From the NCBI GenBank assembly GCA_015183035.1, contig JACZZP010000004.1:992001-1056000 (forward strand): a stretch of DNA of 64,000 nucleotides, read 5' to 3'. Of the stretch, positions 31,392 through 43,543 are shown piece by piece; position 1 is the stretch's first letter; each line of letters opens with the position of its first letter. Both the position numbers and the translations under genes were made by a program. This stretch comes from Meloidogyne chitwoodi. Taxonomy: Eukaryota > Nematoda > Chromadorea > Rhabditida > Meloidogynidae. Below the pieces are notes generated by a model. That model saw only the letters and a list, made by a program, of their open reading frames with translations, searched no databases and was not told where the DNA came from.

Positions 31392-32717
31392 ATGAGTTGC
31401 ACCAAAAAAATTAATGAAAATAGCCCTTTAGCTTTAAACAGTGCATTGAGTATATTCACTGTTCCACCCACAAATGTCTCAGTTGTTCGTTCCTTTTTTC
31501 GCGAAATTCTTCCCCTAAGTACAATTACTCAAGATTCCCCGTATCTATTTCGTTTATTTAGCGATAATCTATGGACTGATTTATCTCGTACATATCTTTA
31601 TCTTGAGCTCTCCATTGAAAAATTTGGAGCAGATAATAAATGGAGTGCCATTGGTGCTGGAGATACTAATATTGGTTCAATTCAAGGTATTGGACAAACA
31701 TTTGTTCAACAGTTAAAAGTGACTGTGGGTAATACCGAGGTTTATGACAGCGGTACTCTTTATCCATTTAAGAGTTACATAACAAATGAACTTTCATTCC
31801 CAGATAATGTTAAATATAATTTTCTCGCTTCAATTGGGTATTATAAAAGTGATAAACATGATGATAGCACAGATCTTGGTTTTCAAAAACGCTGTTCTTT
31901 ATTTACTACAGGTAAACATTCCCAATTCCTGTCACGTTTAGATTTTGATATAGGAAACCAAGAATTGTATTTATTAAATAATTTAGACGTTAATTTTAAT
32001 ATTTATCGTTCAAAAAATTCATTTGTATTGCAAAAATTAAATGCTGCTGACGAGGGGCAGTATAGAATTTATGTTCATGATGTAAAGCTATTTGTGAAAA
32101 TGATTGAAGTTCAGCCTTCACTTAACATGAATATTTACAAAACTTTAGAATCAAAGCCCGCAACATATGCAGTACGTAAAACAGAAATAAAATCTACTTT
32201 CCTTACTGCAGGGCGAACTGAAATTGAATATAATGCGTTCAGTGCAAGCATTCCGCGACGCATCACTGTTGCTTTAATATCTAATAAAGCATTCAATGGA
32301 GACTTTGGTTTATCCCCTTTTAATTTCCAGCCTTATGATTTGAGGGATATCTCTATTCATACTGGAGGACATATCTACCCTTTGGTCGCGTATAAATTAA
32401 AATTTAACGATAATCTTTTTGTTCGCGCTTTTGTTGACATGTATGAAGCACTGGGGATGGCTAATTCTGACCGATCAATCGATATTTCTATGGAAAAATT
32501 TAAGAATGGTTGGACATTTTTTGTCATTCCCCTTACCTCCACACTTGATGATTCGTGCGGATTTGAACTTTTAAGAAGCGGTACAACTAGTATACGCCTA
32601 GAATTTAATACCCCAATTCCTGCCGGCGGTGTTGAAATGATTGTTCTAGGAGAATTTGACCAAATGTTAATGATTGACTATAACCGTCATATTGTATCAG
32701 ATTCAAATTTAGGTTAA
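31392..32717 (+). CDS. major capsid protein (double jelly-roll)
   Basis: 441 residues, intronless. The opening SALSIFTVPPTNVSVVRSFF, the Gly/Gln-rich stretch GSIQGIGQTFVQQLKV, the GTLYPFKSYITNELSF segment and the late FIYRSKNSF-like and IRLEFNTPIPAGGVEMIVLGEFD strands match Polinton MCPs, which form trimeric double jelly-roll capsomers. It is full length with no stops or shifts. Presence of MCP, minor capsid protein, ATPase and protease implies virion-forming capacity; no particle is demonstrated. Confidence 0.92.
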   Translation: MSCTKKINENSPLALNSALSIFTVPPTNVSVVRSFFREILPLSTITQDSPYLFRLFSDNLWTDLSRTYLYLELSIEKFGADNKWSAIGAGDTNIGSIQGIGQTFVQQLKVTVGNTEVYDSGTLYPFKSYITNELSFPDNVKYNFLASIGYYKSDKHDDSTDLGFQKRCSLFTTGKHSQFLSRLDFDIGNQELYLLNNLDVNFNIYRSKNSFVLQKLNAADEGQYRIYVHDVKLFVKMIEVQPSLNMNIYKTLESKPATYAVRKTEIKSTFLTAGRTEIEYNAFSASIPRRITVALISNKAFNGDFGLSPFNFQPYDLRDISIHTGGHIYPLVAYKLKFNDNLFVRAFVDMYEALGMANSDRSIDISMEKFKNGWTFFVIPLTSTLDDSCGFELLRSGTTSIRLEFNTPIPAGGVEMIVLGEFDQMLMIDYNRHIVSDSNLG

Positions 32718-32751
32718 ATACATAATAGAATAATTTTTTAATTTTAATAAA

Positions 32752-33042
32752 ATGCAGAATTTATCTCAATTTTACTTTTTTTCAAATAACTCTTATGATT
32801 ATTTGTCTTCAGATAAAGAATATGATAAAACCCATATGAATAATATACCGTATGGATTATTAATTTTATTAATACAATACACACTTTTATTACCCATAGT
32901 TATACTTTGTTGGGTTTTTATGCTTAAATTTTTACGCGCCCATGGGTACATATCCCAGGTACAAGCCGATGAAATTGTTCAAACAATACAGAACATACCT
33001 CTTCGCGATATTCAAAGATTTACTCAACTTCCCAGAATTTAA
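32752..33042 (+). CDS. small single-pass membrane protein
   Basis: 96 residues. An N-terminal Tyr/Ser/Asp-rich segment, one hydrophobic span (about 34-60, YGLLILLIQYTLLLPIVILC...), then a polar tail DEIVQTIQNIPLRDIQRF. Not recognised. It is the last gene before the right TIR and shares the AATAAAATG start context of the MCP block. It may be a virion or host-membrane protein. Confidence 0.55.
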   Translation: MQNLSQFYFFSNNSYDYLSSDKEYDKTHMNNIPYGLLILLIQYTLLLPIVILCWVFMLKFLRAHGYISQVQADEIVQTIQNIPLRDIQRFTQLPRI

Positions 33043-33136
33043 AAAATTAACATCCTTTTTCTCTCTACTAGAACTGCCTCAAGCCTTTTGGCTATATGCC
33101 AGCCACGATCAGGGACATAAAAAAACAAGCAAAAAA

Positions 33137-33554
33137 ATGGTAAATTTATATTCAACAAATTGTAATTCAAATTTGTTGAACACGGTGGCGAGTGGTTAGA
33201 TCCTATCTCTTTGGGTTAAGGACCGTAGCTCAATTTGAATGGGACGTTTTTAAGTTTTGACATTTTGAACTTTGGTCATTTTGAAATTTGGACGTTTTGA
33301 AAATTGGACATTTTGAGCTTTGGACATTTTAAAATTAGGACATTTTGAAATTTGGACATTTTGACAATTGGCATTTTCAACGTTGACATTTCGACTAATC
33401 TCTCTCCCCGGCCTGGCCATTCCTTCACTTCACAGCCACTCTCCTTCTCTGCCCAGCTACCACTCTCTCGCCTGCCCACCCATAACCCCTACGTCTCTCC
33501 ACTATTAAATTGTTGATTTTTCAATCAATAATTTAATAGTGGAGAGATAGTAGT
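33137..33554 (-). repeat. Polinton right terminal inverted repeat
   Basis: Inverted copy of 11857-12226, longer because it has about eight 16-bp minisatellite units (33236-33363) against about five on the left. The outer 190 bp is practically identical to the left end. Confidence 0.92.
33495..33546. repeat. terminal hairpin in right TIR
   Basis: Exact complement of the hairpin at 11865-11916: 24-bp arms, one mismatch, 4-nt loop, 8 nt from the element end. Confidence 0.9.
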
Positions 33555-33560
33555 AGTGTC
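33555..33560. repeat. Polinton target-site duplication, right
   Basis: AGTGTC, identical to 11851-11856. Confidence 0.93.
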
Positions 33561-34107
33561 AAAACTATATTAATGTTAAAATTCTTTTTAATTAATTTTT
33601 TAATTAAAAAATTATTTTATTTTTAAAATTATGTCTCGATTCTTAATTTTTCCCGACTCTTAATCAATTTTTTATTTATTTATTAAAGGCATTAAACATT
33701 AAAATTTTTTTCTTTTTCTCTAAAAAATCCAATGCACGTGAAAATCTTTCCGAGAGCTTGTGTAGAGTTGGCAACTACCTATGTATATACAAATTTATAA
33801 AAAAATGATCGATTCTCTATTCAAGAAAAAATTTTATTAAAATAAAAATGGAAAGTTGTAGAAAATTTATTTTTGAAGTTTTTTAACAAATCCTATATTA
33901 ATAGTTTTGACTTCAAAGAAAACAATTGAAAAATTGGTGTTTAGTGAACAATAAAATTTTGCTTATGATGAAACTAAATTGTAAATGCGATTTAATAAAT
34001 ATTTTTTTATTTTTAGATTTTTTAAATATTTTTATTAAATTTATTAGCTATTTTTAACAATTTAATCATTATAAAAAAATAAAAAAAAATCAAATTTATT
34101 TATTTAA
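33561..34107. other. AT-rich spacer right of the Polinton
   Basis: No supported gene or repeat; downstream of the serpentine receptor gene. Confidence 0.4.
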
Positions 34108-35800
34108 TTAATTAATAATTGTTTTATTAATAGGTATAAGTTTGTTATTATTTTTATTTTTTATACAATTTTTCTGAATTATTCTAAATTTATTTAAATT
34201 TTCTTTAACATTAATAACATCAATTTGTTTATTTTTAATAAATTGTTTTTTAATTAATTTAAAAAATTCTTTTGAATAAAAAAGTAAACAAATTTCTTCA
34301 ATAAATTGAATTAATGTATAACTAACATTATAAATAATATTAATTATTATTAAAATTAAAATATTTTCCATATAATAATTTTTTATTAAAATATCAAGTT
34401 GATATAAACCAATTAAAATTGGACAAGGAGTTAAACTTATTAAACAAATTATAAAAACAATTATACGATCTTTTTGAACATTTATATTTACTATTTTTTT
34501 ATATTCTAGAAGAAAAAAATAAATAAATATTTAATTATATAATTTAAATTTTTTTATATTTTATTGGTTTTTATTTATGATTTTTTAAAGTCCGCAAATT
34601 TTATCTGAAATTTTTTTTTTAAACATTGTTCACATAAAATATTATTTTTTAAGTAAATAAAGCCAACAATTTCGCTAGAAAATCTTCAATTTCAATTTTC
34701 ATATCGGTGTATTTTAACTTAATTAATATTTCGTCATTTTGACTTATTTAATCTAGATTATTATTTACAGATAAAGTTGCGGACTTTTGGATCATAAAAA
34801 TAAATATTTATATTTATTTTAAAAAATGGCTAAATTTTACGAAAATAAATAACAGAACCGAATCAAAATTTCAATTTTTGAACTAACGATTTTATTCTTT
34901 TGATTTGATTTTTAGAAAATTATTTTGAATTTTGATAATTTCTTATTTAAAAATAGTTTTGGGGAATTTTTAAGGAAATTTTTCAAAAAATTGACTTAAA
35001 ATTTTCCAATAATTATTTTTAAAATGTCCTCACTCCTTTCTCTTTACTCGTGATTGAAATTAATTTCAAAATTATTTTATTAAAAAAAATTATAACTTAA
35101 CTATAATCATAAATAAACTTGATAGTCACCGCTGTATATAATGGTGTTGAAATAAAAATACATAATAAAAGAGGTAAATCACCATTCATAAAAATACCAT
35201 TAACAAAAATACTTTTAAATTTTTAAATAATTTTATTTACTTAAAAAAGAATTATTTTACCTTAAAATTATATTATCTGATATTTCTAAAATTAATAAAA
35301 TATATTGTAAAGAACTCCAAATAATAGTAATTAGCCAAATAATTAAAATAAAATATTTAATATTTCTTAATAAATTTAATATTATTTTATTAAAATAATA
35401 AAAAAATATATTTTATTTTTTAAATACTTTGGTTTTGATATATTTATATAACTAAAAGGAAAAAAAACAGCTTGAAAACGATTTAATGCCAATCCAATAA
35501 TATGAAAATATGCAGCATTTAATAAAATAATTGCACTAGGTGCTAATAAAAACCAACTTAAATAAGAGGAAGAAAAAGAAAAATATTTATAAATACAAAC
35601 ATAAATTTGACGAAATTGATAAATTATATTAACACAAGACTTTAAATATTTTTTAAAAATTATTAATTTAAAAAAAATTAAATTTAAAAAACAAACTTTG
35701 CTAAAAAGAATAAATAAAGATGGTCGTTCTTTAGAAAATTTAAATAAAGGATTTATCAAAATTAAAAGAAAAATAACATAATGTAGAGAAAAAAGCTTGG
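34108..35800 (-). CDS. serpentine (7TM) chemoreceptor-type GPCR, partial model
   Basis: Minus-strand exons rich in hydrophobic spans. The C-terminal exon (34371-34108) encodes a transmembrane helix then EEICLLFYSKEFFKLIKKQF, the short basic tail that ends nematode SRX-type receptors. An upstream exon (about 35550-35430) encodes a helix and LALNRFQAVFFPFSY, corresponding to the conserved third-helix region (NRF..IFFP). Weaker hydrophobic exons lie between and upstream. The exon chain and start are unresolved. A MITE at 34574-34798 lies in an intron. Ligand unknown. Confidence 0.5.
34574..34798. mobile_element. MITE of the AAAGTCCGCAA family
   Basis: About 225 bp with inverted ends TTTATGATTTTTTAAAGTCCGC / GCGGACTTTTGGATCATAAA. 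Related ends occur at 47649-47857, with single-arm fragments near 1370-1400, 40727 and 42967. Confidence 0.7.
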
Positions 35801-36472
35801 AATATATTTAAATAATTTAATTGAATATTTAGTAACATTTAAATTAAATATTTAATTATTATTAAATTATTTTATGATTCTAATTTACGTCATTGGAAAA
35901 GCTCTTAAACTTTGAGAAATTTATTTAATTTTTAGAATAAAATTTAAAATAAATAAATTGAAATTTTTTTTTAATTCTATTTATTAATAAAAATATTAAA
36001 CAATAAGCTATTATAAATAAAATTTATTTATTATAAATTCTGTATTTTATATGCAAAATTGTGTTTTTATTTTTAACTAACAAAGATTGTTTTTTATTTA
36101 TTAAAAAATATTTTTTTTTTTTAAATTATCCCTTTTAAAAACATTTAATTGCAGCGGAAAGAGGTTAAATATAGTAAATAATTATTATTTAAAAATTATA
36201 GTAATTGTTAGTCTGATAAAATAATTTTATTTGTTTGCGAAAGCAAAAAAATGATGATTTTTGGTATTTAATCTTAATTTTTGTTTTTTTAATAAAATTA
36301 AAAAATAATATATTTAAATTATAAAACAATTAACTAAAATTCTGTCATTTCTGATTTCAATCAAAATAAAAAAGAAAATGAAATTTAATAAAAGAAATAT
36401 AATTTACTAACATGTGTATTTTAACTTTAAAAATTAAAAAAAAAATTAAATAATTTTTTTCTTTTCATTTTT
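35801..36472. other. AT-rich intergenic stretch
   Basis: No supported gene, RNA or repeat. Confidence 0.4.
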
Positions 36473-36766
36473 TTAATATTCAAAATTAATTAAATCTAAT
36501 TCAGGTTTTTCATCCTTATTTTTTGTATCATCCATATTTTTATTTTTTCCTTCATTTTCAATAATAAAAATATCTAATTCTACAATTTTAATATTATTAT
36601 TATTATTTATTTCTTCTTTGTCATATATAACTGTTGTATCAAAAGTAGTAGAATTATCATTATTATTAATTATTTCAGTAGTTTCTGTTGTATCATCTAA
36701 ATTTTGTTGTCCATTAGACCAGAGAATTAATGAAAAAAATAATACCAAAAAAATATTTAAAAACAT
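36473..36766 (-). CDS. small secreted acidic Asn/Asp-rich protein
   Basis: 97 residues, single exon. A strong signal peptide (MFLNIFLVLFFSLILWSNG, cleavage likely after residue 19-20) is followed by an acidic Thr/Asn/Asp/Glu-rich, probably disordered chain ending LDLINFEY. No Cys in the mature part. No family recognised. Size and secretion fit an effector-like or cuticle-associated peptide, but only the signal peptide is solid. Confidence 0.5.
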   Translation of the reverse strand: MFLNIFLVLFFSLILWSNGQQNLDDTTETTEIINNNDNSTTFDTTVIYDKEEINNNNNIKIVELDIFIIENEGKNKNMDDTKNKDEKPELDLINFEY

Positions 36767-38312
36767 TTTTTTATTTTTTAAAAGATTATTTCCTGAAAAG
36801 TGATAAAATAAAGATATTTAATGAATATTAAATATTTAAGAAAAAAATAAAAGTTTTGTTATGAGCACTTTAATAAAAATATGTTTCAGATGAACACAAT
36901 AACGTGTTTTATTCATCTGAACAATGTCGGATCTTCTGATTAAGTGTAGACTATATTTAAATAAAATTAATTATTTTGCTCAGTTTAATTCAAGATTTAG
37001 GGTATTTCCACAATTTAAAATATTTATTCCGATTTTTTATCAAAACAATTGTGGTTTTTTTACCTTAGCGAAAATTATATAATTTTTTCAATAATGTATT
37101 AATCTAAAAATCATTTTTTATAAAATATTAGAGCAATATGTATATTTTATAAGTATTTTTATTTTATTTTACCCTTTAGTTATTACCTTTTTTAATAAAA
37201 AATATTTATATAAATCTACATATTTTATGCAAATCTTTTTACTTTGGGAAAAATTTTAAATGTAAAAAAAATATTTTTTGCAAAACATAAAATTAATTTT
37301 GCATATTTACAAAGCTCTCCATTTGTAATTATTCTCCTCACTTTCTAAATATTTTGATGATTTTATTTGGTAGACTCAATTTGACTGTTTCGATTTTTAA
37401 TTGATGACTGTACTGTAATTTTATTTTATAAAGATATTTCTTCATATGTACATAAATATATATAATGCATACAAGGTTTAATTTTTGTTTTTTATGTACT
37501 AAAATTTGCTTTTAATTTGAAGTTTTGTATTTTTGCTTACAATTAGAACCTCAACATCTGGAAAATGAGTAAAACTGCTTTATAATTCTGCTGCGCAAAA
37601 TAGTTTGATCTGTTAAATATTTTGGTATTCAGGTTACAATTTATATTTTAATAAGATTTGCGTTTTTGACTAGGTTCAGCATTTTGGAGTCATTTAGGAT
37701 TTTTATAAAATTCAATATGTATTTAGAAATTGTATTAAAAAATTCTGATGAGGGAGGTGGTGATAATTTTATAACCTTTTGCCGAAAGGCAATATATTTA
37801 TCTCTTGCCTCTTATGTAATAATTACATTACAATTTGGTTTTCCAACCCTTACCCCTTTTAAGTATATTTAACATACCTATAACATCTTAAAATATTTTA
37901 CATAAATCACGAATATTAAGTCAACAATATTAATGGCTAAAGACTAGCAAAACGAATCGTAGTTCTTGCTCATCATTAATGAGAAAATATAATTGGGCAT
38001 CAATCCGTTATATAAAAGATTTAATCTAAAAAAATCTAATTTAATCTTCGAATTTAACATAGCCCAAGATATAAATAAGCATTTTTGCTTCTCTTTAATT
38101 TTTATATTTATCTTCAAACGTTTTTTTTATTTATTCTCATTAACTTAATTTTTTACCTTTACACCACAAAAGTGAAATATTAATACTAAATAACAGGCAA
38201 AATACTCAAAAGCATACACAATTCAGGTATTATATCGACTTTTTTTTATTTCCTTTCTTTGACATTCTGTCTAAAATAATAATTTTGCTTTCGCAATTCA
38301 GATTATTTATAC
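36767..38312. other. intergenic stretch
   Basis: AT-rich. Contains a short palindrome TCAGATGAA...TTCATCTGA near 36887-36921. No supported exon. Confidence 0.4.
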
Positions 38313-38509
38313 TAGAGTTCAGCACGGGAGGGATCTCCGTCGAGATTTTACGGGATTCCCAGTCCCAAATGACTTTTGTGGAAAATACCGACTCGGGATC
38401 CCGGAAGTGAGGTTTGCCGGAATTCCGGTGGAAGTTTACATGATTTTAAATCTCGATTTTTAATCATCCTTAATCAGGATCCCGAAATGCGATTTTGCGG
38501 TTTCTCTTT
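38313..38509. mobile_element. degenerate GGGATCCC-type MITE upstream of the Plus3 gene
   Basis: Repeated GGGATCCCG / GGGATTCC motifs and decayed ends (TAGAGTTCAGC, GCGGTTTCTCT) mark an old copy of the family at 49750-49914 and 53863-54023. It lies about 260 bp upstream of the next gene's ATG. Confidence 0.55.
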
Positions 38510-38769
38510 ATGCATACATGGTACATTTATTAATAAATATATTATCTACATACATATGTATATATTTGTACAAATTGTGTTTTTCAACAATTTTGAATTC
38601 TTTGATAATTTTTATAATTTGCACCTTTTTTTCATTCTATTTGAAACTATTTTGTCTTGTTTATATAATTTTTTGTTTTAAATCTAAATCACAAAAAATT
38701 ATAAAATTATAATTTTTTCATTCAATTTAAGATAAAATCTAAATTTCTTTAAAATTATTACAACTCCTA

Positions 38770-41700
38770 ATGGAAGTTGATAAAAAATCTGAAAGTCAAG
38801 ACAACATTATTACAATTGAAGGTGATCCTAAAGAGGAGCCTTCTCATTTTCAACAAAATGAAGCTGGGAAAGAAAATTTAAATATAGATAATAATAGTCA
38901 AGAAGCTCCGGAATTAGAGATGAGGGAAGAAGTGATGGCATCACCACCTACTACGCAAGAAGATAACGATCTTCAGGTATTTATTATTTTGATCTTTTCC
39001 TCATTTTTGTAAAAACTGACTCAATTCAAATTGCAAAAATTAATTAAAAAATTGTGTTTCGTCCTAACTTGTTAAAATCAAAAAATGAATGCTCGTTAGT
39101 AAGGTGGAGGAATAACAACCTTGCCTTAAAATCACAAGCAATCCAAGCTTGCTTTCTGGGGCGAGTTCGGCTGCTTTATTTATTTTGGTTTTGAGCTTAT
39201 CTAATTTCAACCCTTATTGTTTAAACTTTTAATTCTTTATGTGGAATCGATTGTAAATCCGTCTTTAAATTTACTTATTACAAAAGAACTTTAAATTTTT
39301 AATGTTATTTAAAAACTATAAGACTAATTTTTTTAACAAAAAAATATTTACTAAATCTTTTACTTTAAAGAATTTTATTTTTCTTTACAGATAATAGAAA
39401 ACAATGAAAAGGATCTCACTACTTTAGATCAGCCAGTTAAAAGTAGTGATGAATTGAAAACAATAGTTTTGACTCAAAGTCAATTGAAGCTTTTAGCAAC
39501 CACTGACGATTCTACCTTTCGTAGTGTTGCAATTGGATGTTTTGTTCGTGTGAGTATACCTGGCCTTCCTTTAAGCTACTCAGATCGTTTTTTTGTATGC
39601 TTTCTTAAAAATTATTTTTTTACTTATCTGAAAATTAAGACGGATCAAATTATTGATATAATTGAACCTTTGAGTTTTCAACATGTTTGGATGGATCGTC
39701 GTTATCGTCTTCGCTTTTTAGGAGATTTTGAAATTGAAAATATTGTTAGCTTGCAAATTCAGAATGAACTTGATCTCCGCTCTTGGTTTGATTGCATGGA
39801 AGCCAAAGTAAATATTTATTTTTTTAATAAAGTTAATTTATCCTCAAGGGTGAGTCTATTCCTACTCTTCGTTTTGTTCGACAAAAGTCAACTGAAATTA
39901 AATCACAATTGGATGAGCTTGTGAAACAAAACTCTAAAGAAGCTGATAAACAAAAGCCGACATTTACACGTTCTAATTTGGCTCAAATTGCTTTAAATCC
40001 TTCTACTCTGCGTAGTTTGGCTAAATTAGGCTTTGAGAGATTCTGTCATGTGGCTATCGGATGTTTTGTCCTTATGCCAGCAATACGTAAAAATAAGGTT
40101 TTTTCGCTTTTCTTTTATTTAGATTTATTATTTATTTTAGCCAAAGGATTGTCAATATCACATTGTACGAGTTATTGATTGTATCGAAGGACCATATGAT
40201 TATAAAGTGAAAAATGTAGCTAAAATTAATTTTAAATTGGTTCTACCTTTTTATGGTCGTTACAAAATAAAATGGATGAAAAGTTTTTCAACTGTTACTG
40301 AACAAGGATTTCGTAGTTGGATTGATGATATGCGTTCTTGGGTATTTATTTTAAAAGAATTTTGAATAATTTTAGAAAATTTAGGGTGAGAAACTACCAA
40401 CATTAGATGAAATCCAAAATAAAGCTGCTCAACTCCAACTTGCATTAACAGAAGCTGAACATTTGCCAACAATGATGGAGTTGGATAAAAAACGTAAAGA
40501 GGATGAAGAGAAAGCTAAACGTGTAAAATTACCTGTTTCTTCTGCGAAAGATTTGGAACCATGTTTCTTAACTCGTGAACAACTTCAAAAACTAAGCAAT
40601 ATGGAAGATTCTGATGCACTTATTAATCTATTGACTGGTTGTTTTGTTCGTCTTACGTCTTCAGGTGGTTCTGGAACTGGCTTCGAGGTTTTTTTAATTT
40701 ATTGTCATTATTTATGCGCGTCAATGTCCGTAAGTCTTGTCCGCAATTAATAATATTTTTTCTTAAAGGGTTTGCGATTTGAAAAAATCCAAGTTAATGG
40801 ATTTGATGATATTTTTATCAAAATTGTTCATTTTATGCCTCTAAAATAATAATTATAAAAATTTGCTGACATTTCCCTCATCATTAATAAACACAAAATT
40901 TATTTCTTATGTTAGTTAATTAAGTTTTTTATTTTCAGCTTGATAAAATTTTAAATGCTAAATTAAATGAACAAAAGAAAAACAGACAGGCTGATATTGT
41001 TTTGGAATTAAAATTTATGGGAACAGTCTCGTTATCTGCGCTCATTCGTCTTGTGAGTACAACAAAGCTAAATGAGAAAGAATTTAAAGAATGGGTTAAA
41101 AAGAATGAAACAGATGAGGTTTATTTGAATTTTTTTATTTTATTTGATATTTTCATTTTAGGAGGATCCACTTCCATTAAATGAATTTGTTGATGAAAAA
41201 AGTGCTGAATTAATTAAAATATTGGGAATACCAATTGCAACCAAATCAAAGCAGGTTAATTTTATATCAAATTTTATTTATCATTTATAAATAAAAGTTT
41301 AACATTTTTAGTCTTCAAATACTAGTAATGGCTCAAATATTCTTATTCCTGAACAAAAAATTAAAAAAGAAGGATCTGAACTTAATAAAAATTTATTAAA
41401 TAAATCTGCTGGAGATACCCCAAAAGAATCTTTCTTTTTGCAAACAAAAGATGGGCAATTAACTGCAATAAATGTTTGTTTTATATTTAAATTTTAAAAT
41501 TTTTTAAAATTAAGTTCCGAAAATGTTTAATTTCTATGAACAAAATATTTGATATGATGTCTTGGGACAAAGAAACACTTGCACGTGTTATTAAAGGCTT
41601 TTTTATAAGAATTGGTATATTTCCTTTTATTTTTAATTTATTTATTTTTATTTGAGGTGTGAAACGTGCTGAAAAGGTTAATTTTATTTAAATTTATTAA

Positions 41701-43543
41701 AGCTTTATATTTTAGTCCCCAAAACATCAATTCTATGTTGATCAAATAACTGGCGTTAGTTGGGGCGGTACCCCTTACAGGTTATTTTTTTAATTTTTGC
41801 AAATATTTCGGGCGCACCTGACTATGGACCTTTATTTTTTCCTAGAAAATTTTTCTGTGGATCAACAACTATATTTTGAGTTTTTTAAAGATATAAAATT
41901 GATTTATCAACAGTTTCTTCTATTTATAGAAAAATTTTCTCTTCGGTAAACTTATGTAAAAAGCAACTATTTTTTAAATTTTTTACATTTTTAGTGAATA
42001 TTTTAAATAAAATTTTATTTTTAAATAGAATTAGAGGTAATGTGTTGACTGATTTGCGACTTCATCTTAAAAATTTGAGTGTAAAAACGTTACAACAATT
42101 ATATCGTACTTCAGGAGATGGCTTTAGTGATGATTCTCTAATGATTTTTGGCGAAGATATGAAAAATTGGGTTTGTTATTTTACTATTTTTTATCTTTAT
42201 TTTTTTTCCTTTTTAGAGACAAAATCTCCCATCACTGAATTTTATCGACTCTAAAAATCGAGAATATATTAATGCAGTTTCGAAATATTATAAATTTGAT
42301 TCTAAAAGTCTTTTTGCTCGCAAAGAGCCAAGTGAAATGTCTTTTATGGGAGGTCATCAGCAACAGTTTAAGGTACATTAAATTTATTATTTTAGCCTTA
42401 TATTAATTTTAGTGATATTACTAAATTATAGAATTATTATATTTGAGCTATTTTAAATAAACATTATAACAATTTTCTTTATAAGATTAGTACTATAGAT
42501 CCATTGAAAATTATTCCTTTTTTATTTATAAACAATTTCCATATTAAATATAGGATGTGGGAGATAGTCCAAATCTGAATCCCGGCTATGAACAACTCCA
42601 ACAATATATACAAGCAAGCCAATTATATTTATTTAATATAATTTTTAAATAAAAAATATTTAAGAAACAAGTTGTCTCTTCTGTTAGAACTACTCCAGGA
42701 ATGGGACAAATTTGGAATGATTCACCAGATCCTAAATTTACACCTGTTTTTCCATCATCTACTAATAAACCTTCTCCTTTATTATATTATAACAGTCCTA
42801 GAGCTGATGAACTAAATTGGAAACAACAGACAAATTTGTCTGGTTCCTCATCAATAAATAAAATTCAGCAATTAAGTGATTTGAGACCTGAACGAGAATC
42901 ATGGCGTCAACACTTTACTTCAAATGAATTTGAGGTAAAATTACCTGTACTAATTTATTTTATGCAAAAAAAGTCCGCAAGTTTTTGTCCGCAAGTACTA
43001 ATTTTATTTTTCTCAAAGGATTATTTTTAAAATTTTTTTATTTATTTAAGAGCATATTTTTACAAAAATTATAAAAGAATTATTATAAATTTTTTGTTAA
43101 TATAAGGAAGAATAATGTATAAAAATTTCATTTTTGCGTAAAAGAAAAAACTACTAAAATTATCTATTTATATTATTGTTAGCTTTAAAAATTATATTTC
43201 ATTTTCTTTATAATTAATAAAAAAAATTTTACAGCGCATTAATGATCCATATGGGACTTTCTCAGCTATGAATCCGTCTCCATATTATCCTCCACCACTT
43301 AATGAACCGAGAGGATTAATGAGTTTACGTGATTATGCATCTGCTAATAATACTCCTCATCTTTATCGGGTATTTTATAATTAATTTATTAAACATTTGT
43401 TTTTTTTTTAGGATTTTGGTGCCAAAAATCGTTTTGGTTCTCCAACTTCAGCTTTACAACAACAACAATATAGCGATACATATTTACCTTCAAAACGAGC
43501 TCGTTTATCGCCGGAAGCACCACCTGTTGAGCGTCTTTTCTGA
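38770..43543 (+). CDS. nuclear protein with tandem Plus3 (RTF1-type) domains
   Basis: About fifteen short exons with GT-AG introns. The first exon is an acidic leader (MEVDKKSESQDN). At least three repeats follow the Plus3 pattern: a helix (LTQSQLKLLATTDD; FTRSNLAQIALNP; LTREQLQKLSNMED) then a GCFVR-type strand (AIGCFVRVS; AIGCFVLMP; LTGCFVRLT), an IIDIIEP/VRVIDCIEGPY strand and a closing LRSWF/FRSWIDDM helix, separated by charged linkers. A fourth, weaker unit may lie at about 41480-42200. The C-terminal exons (42663-43543) are Pro/Ser/Asn-rich, ending KRARLSPEAPPVERLF. Plus3 domains bind phospho-SPT5 and nucleic acid, so a transcription-elongation role is likely. Multiple copies in one protein are unusual. 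Some internal junctions are uncertain. Confidence 0.68.

Larger units (their letters stand above)
11857..33554. mobile_element. Maverick/Polinton DNA transposon (21.7 kb), near complete
   Basis: Defined by matching TIRs, a 6-bp target duplication, and the full hallmark set: protein-primed PolB, retroviral-type integrase, packaging ATPase, adenain-like protease, major and minor capsid proteins. It also carries genes not standard for the group (TBP-like, PAZ, RING-H2, OB-fold, CRAL-TRIO fragment). All genes run rightward except the TBP and PAZ genes at 24432-26116. One homopolymer frameshift in the integrase and one nested MITE are the only obvious damage, so insertion looks recent. The perfect duplication and the closely matching hairpin ends agree with this. 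Confidence 0.96.

Noticed and set aside
11857..33554. Viral-type fusogen or envelope gene, reported in some nematode Mavericks
   Set aside because: No long signal-anchored ectodomain protein; the only membrane protein is the 96-residue one at 32752.
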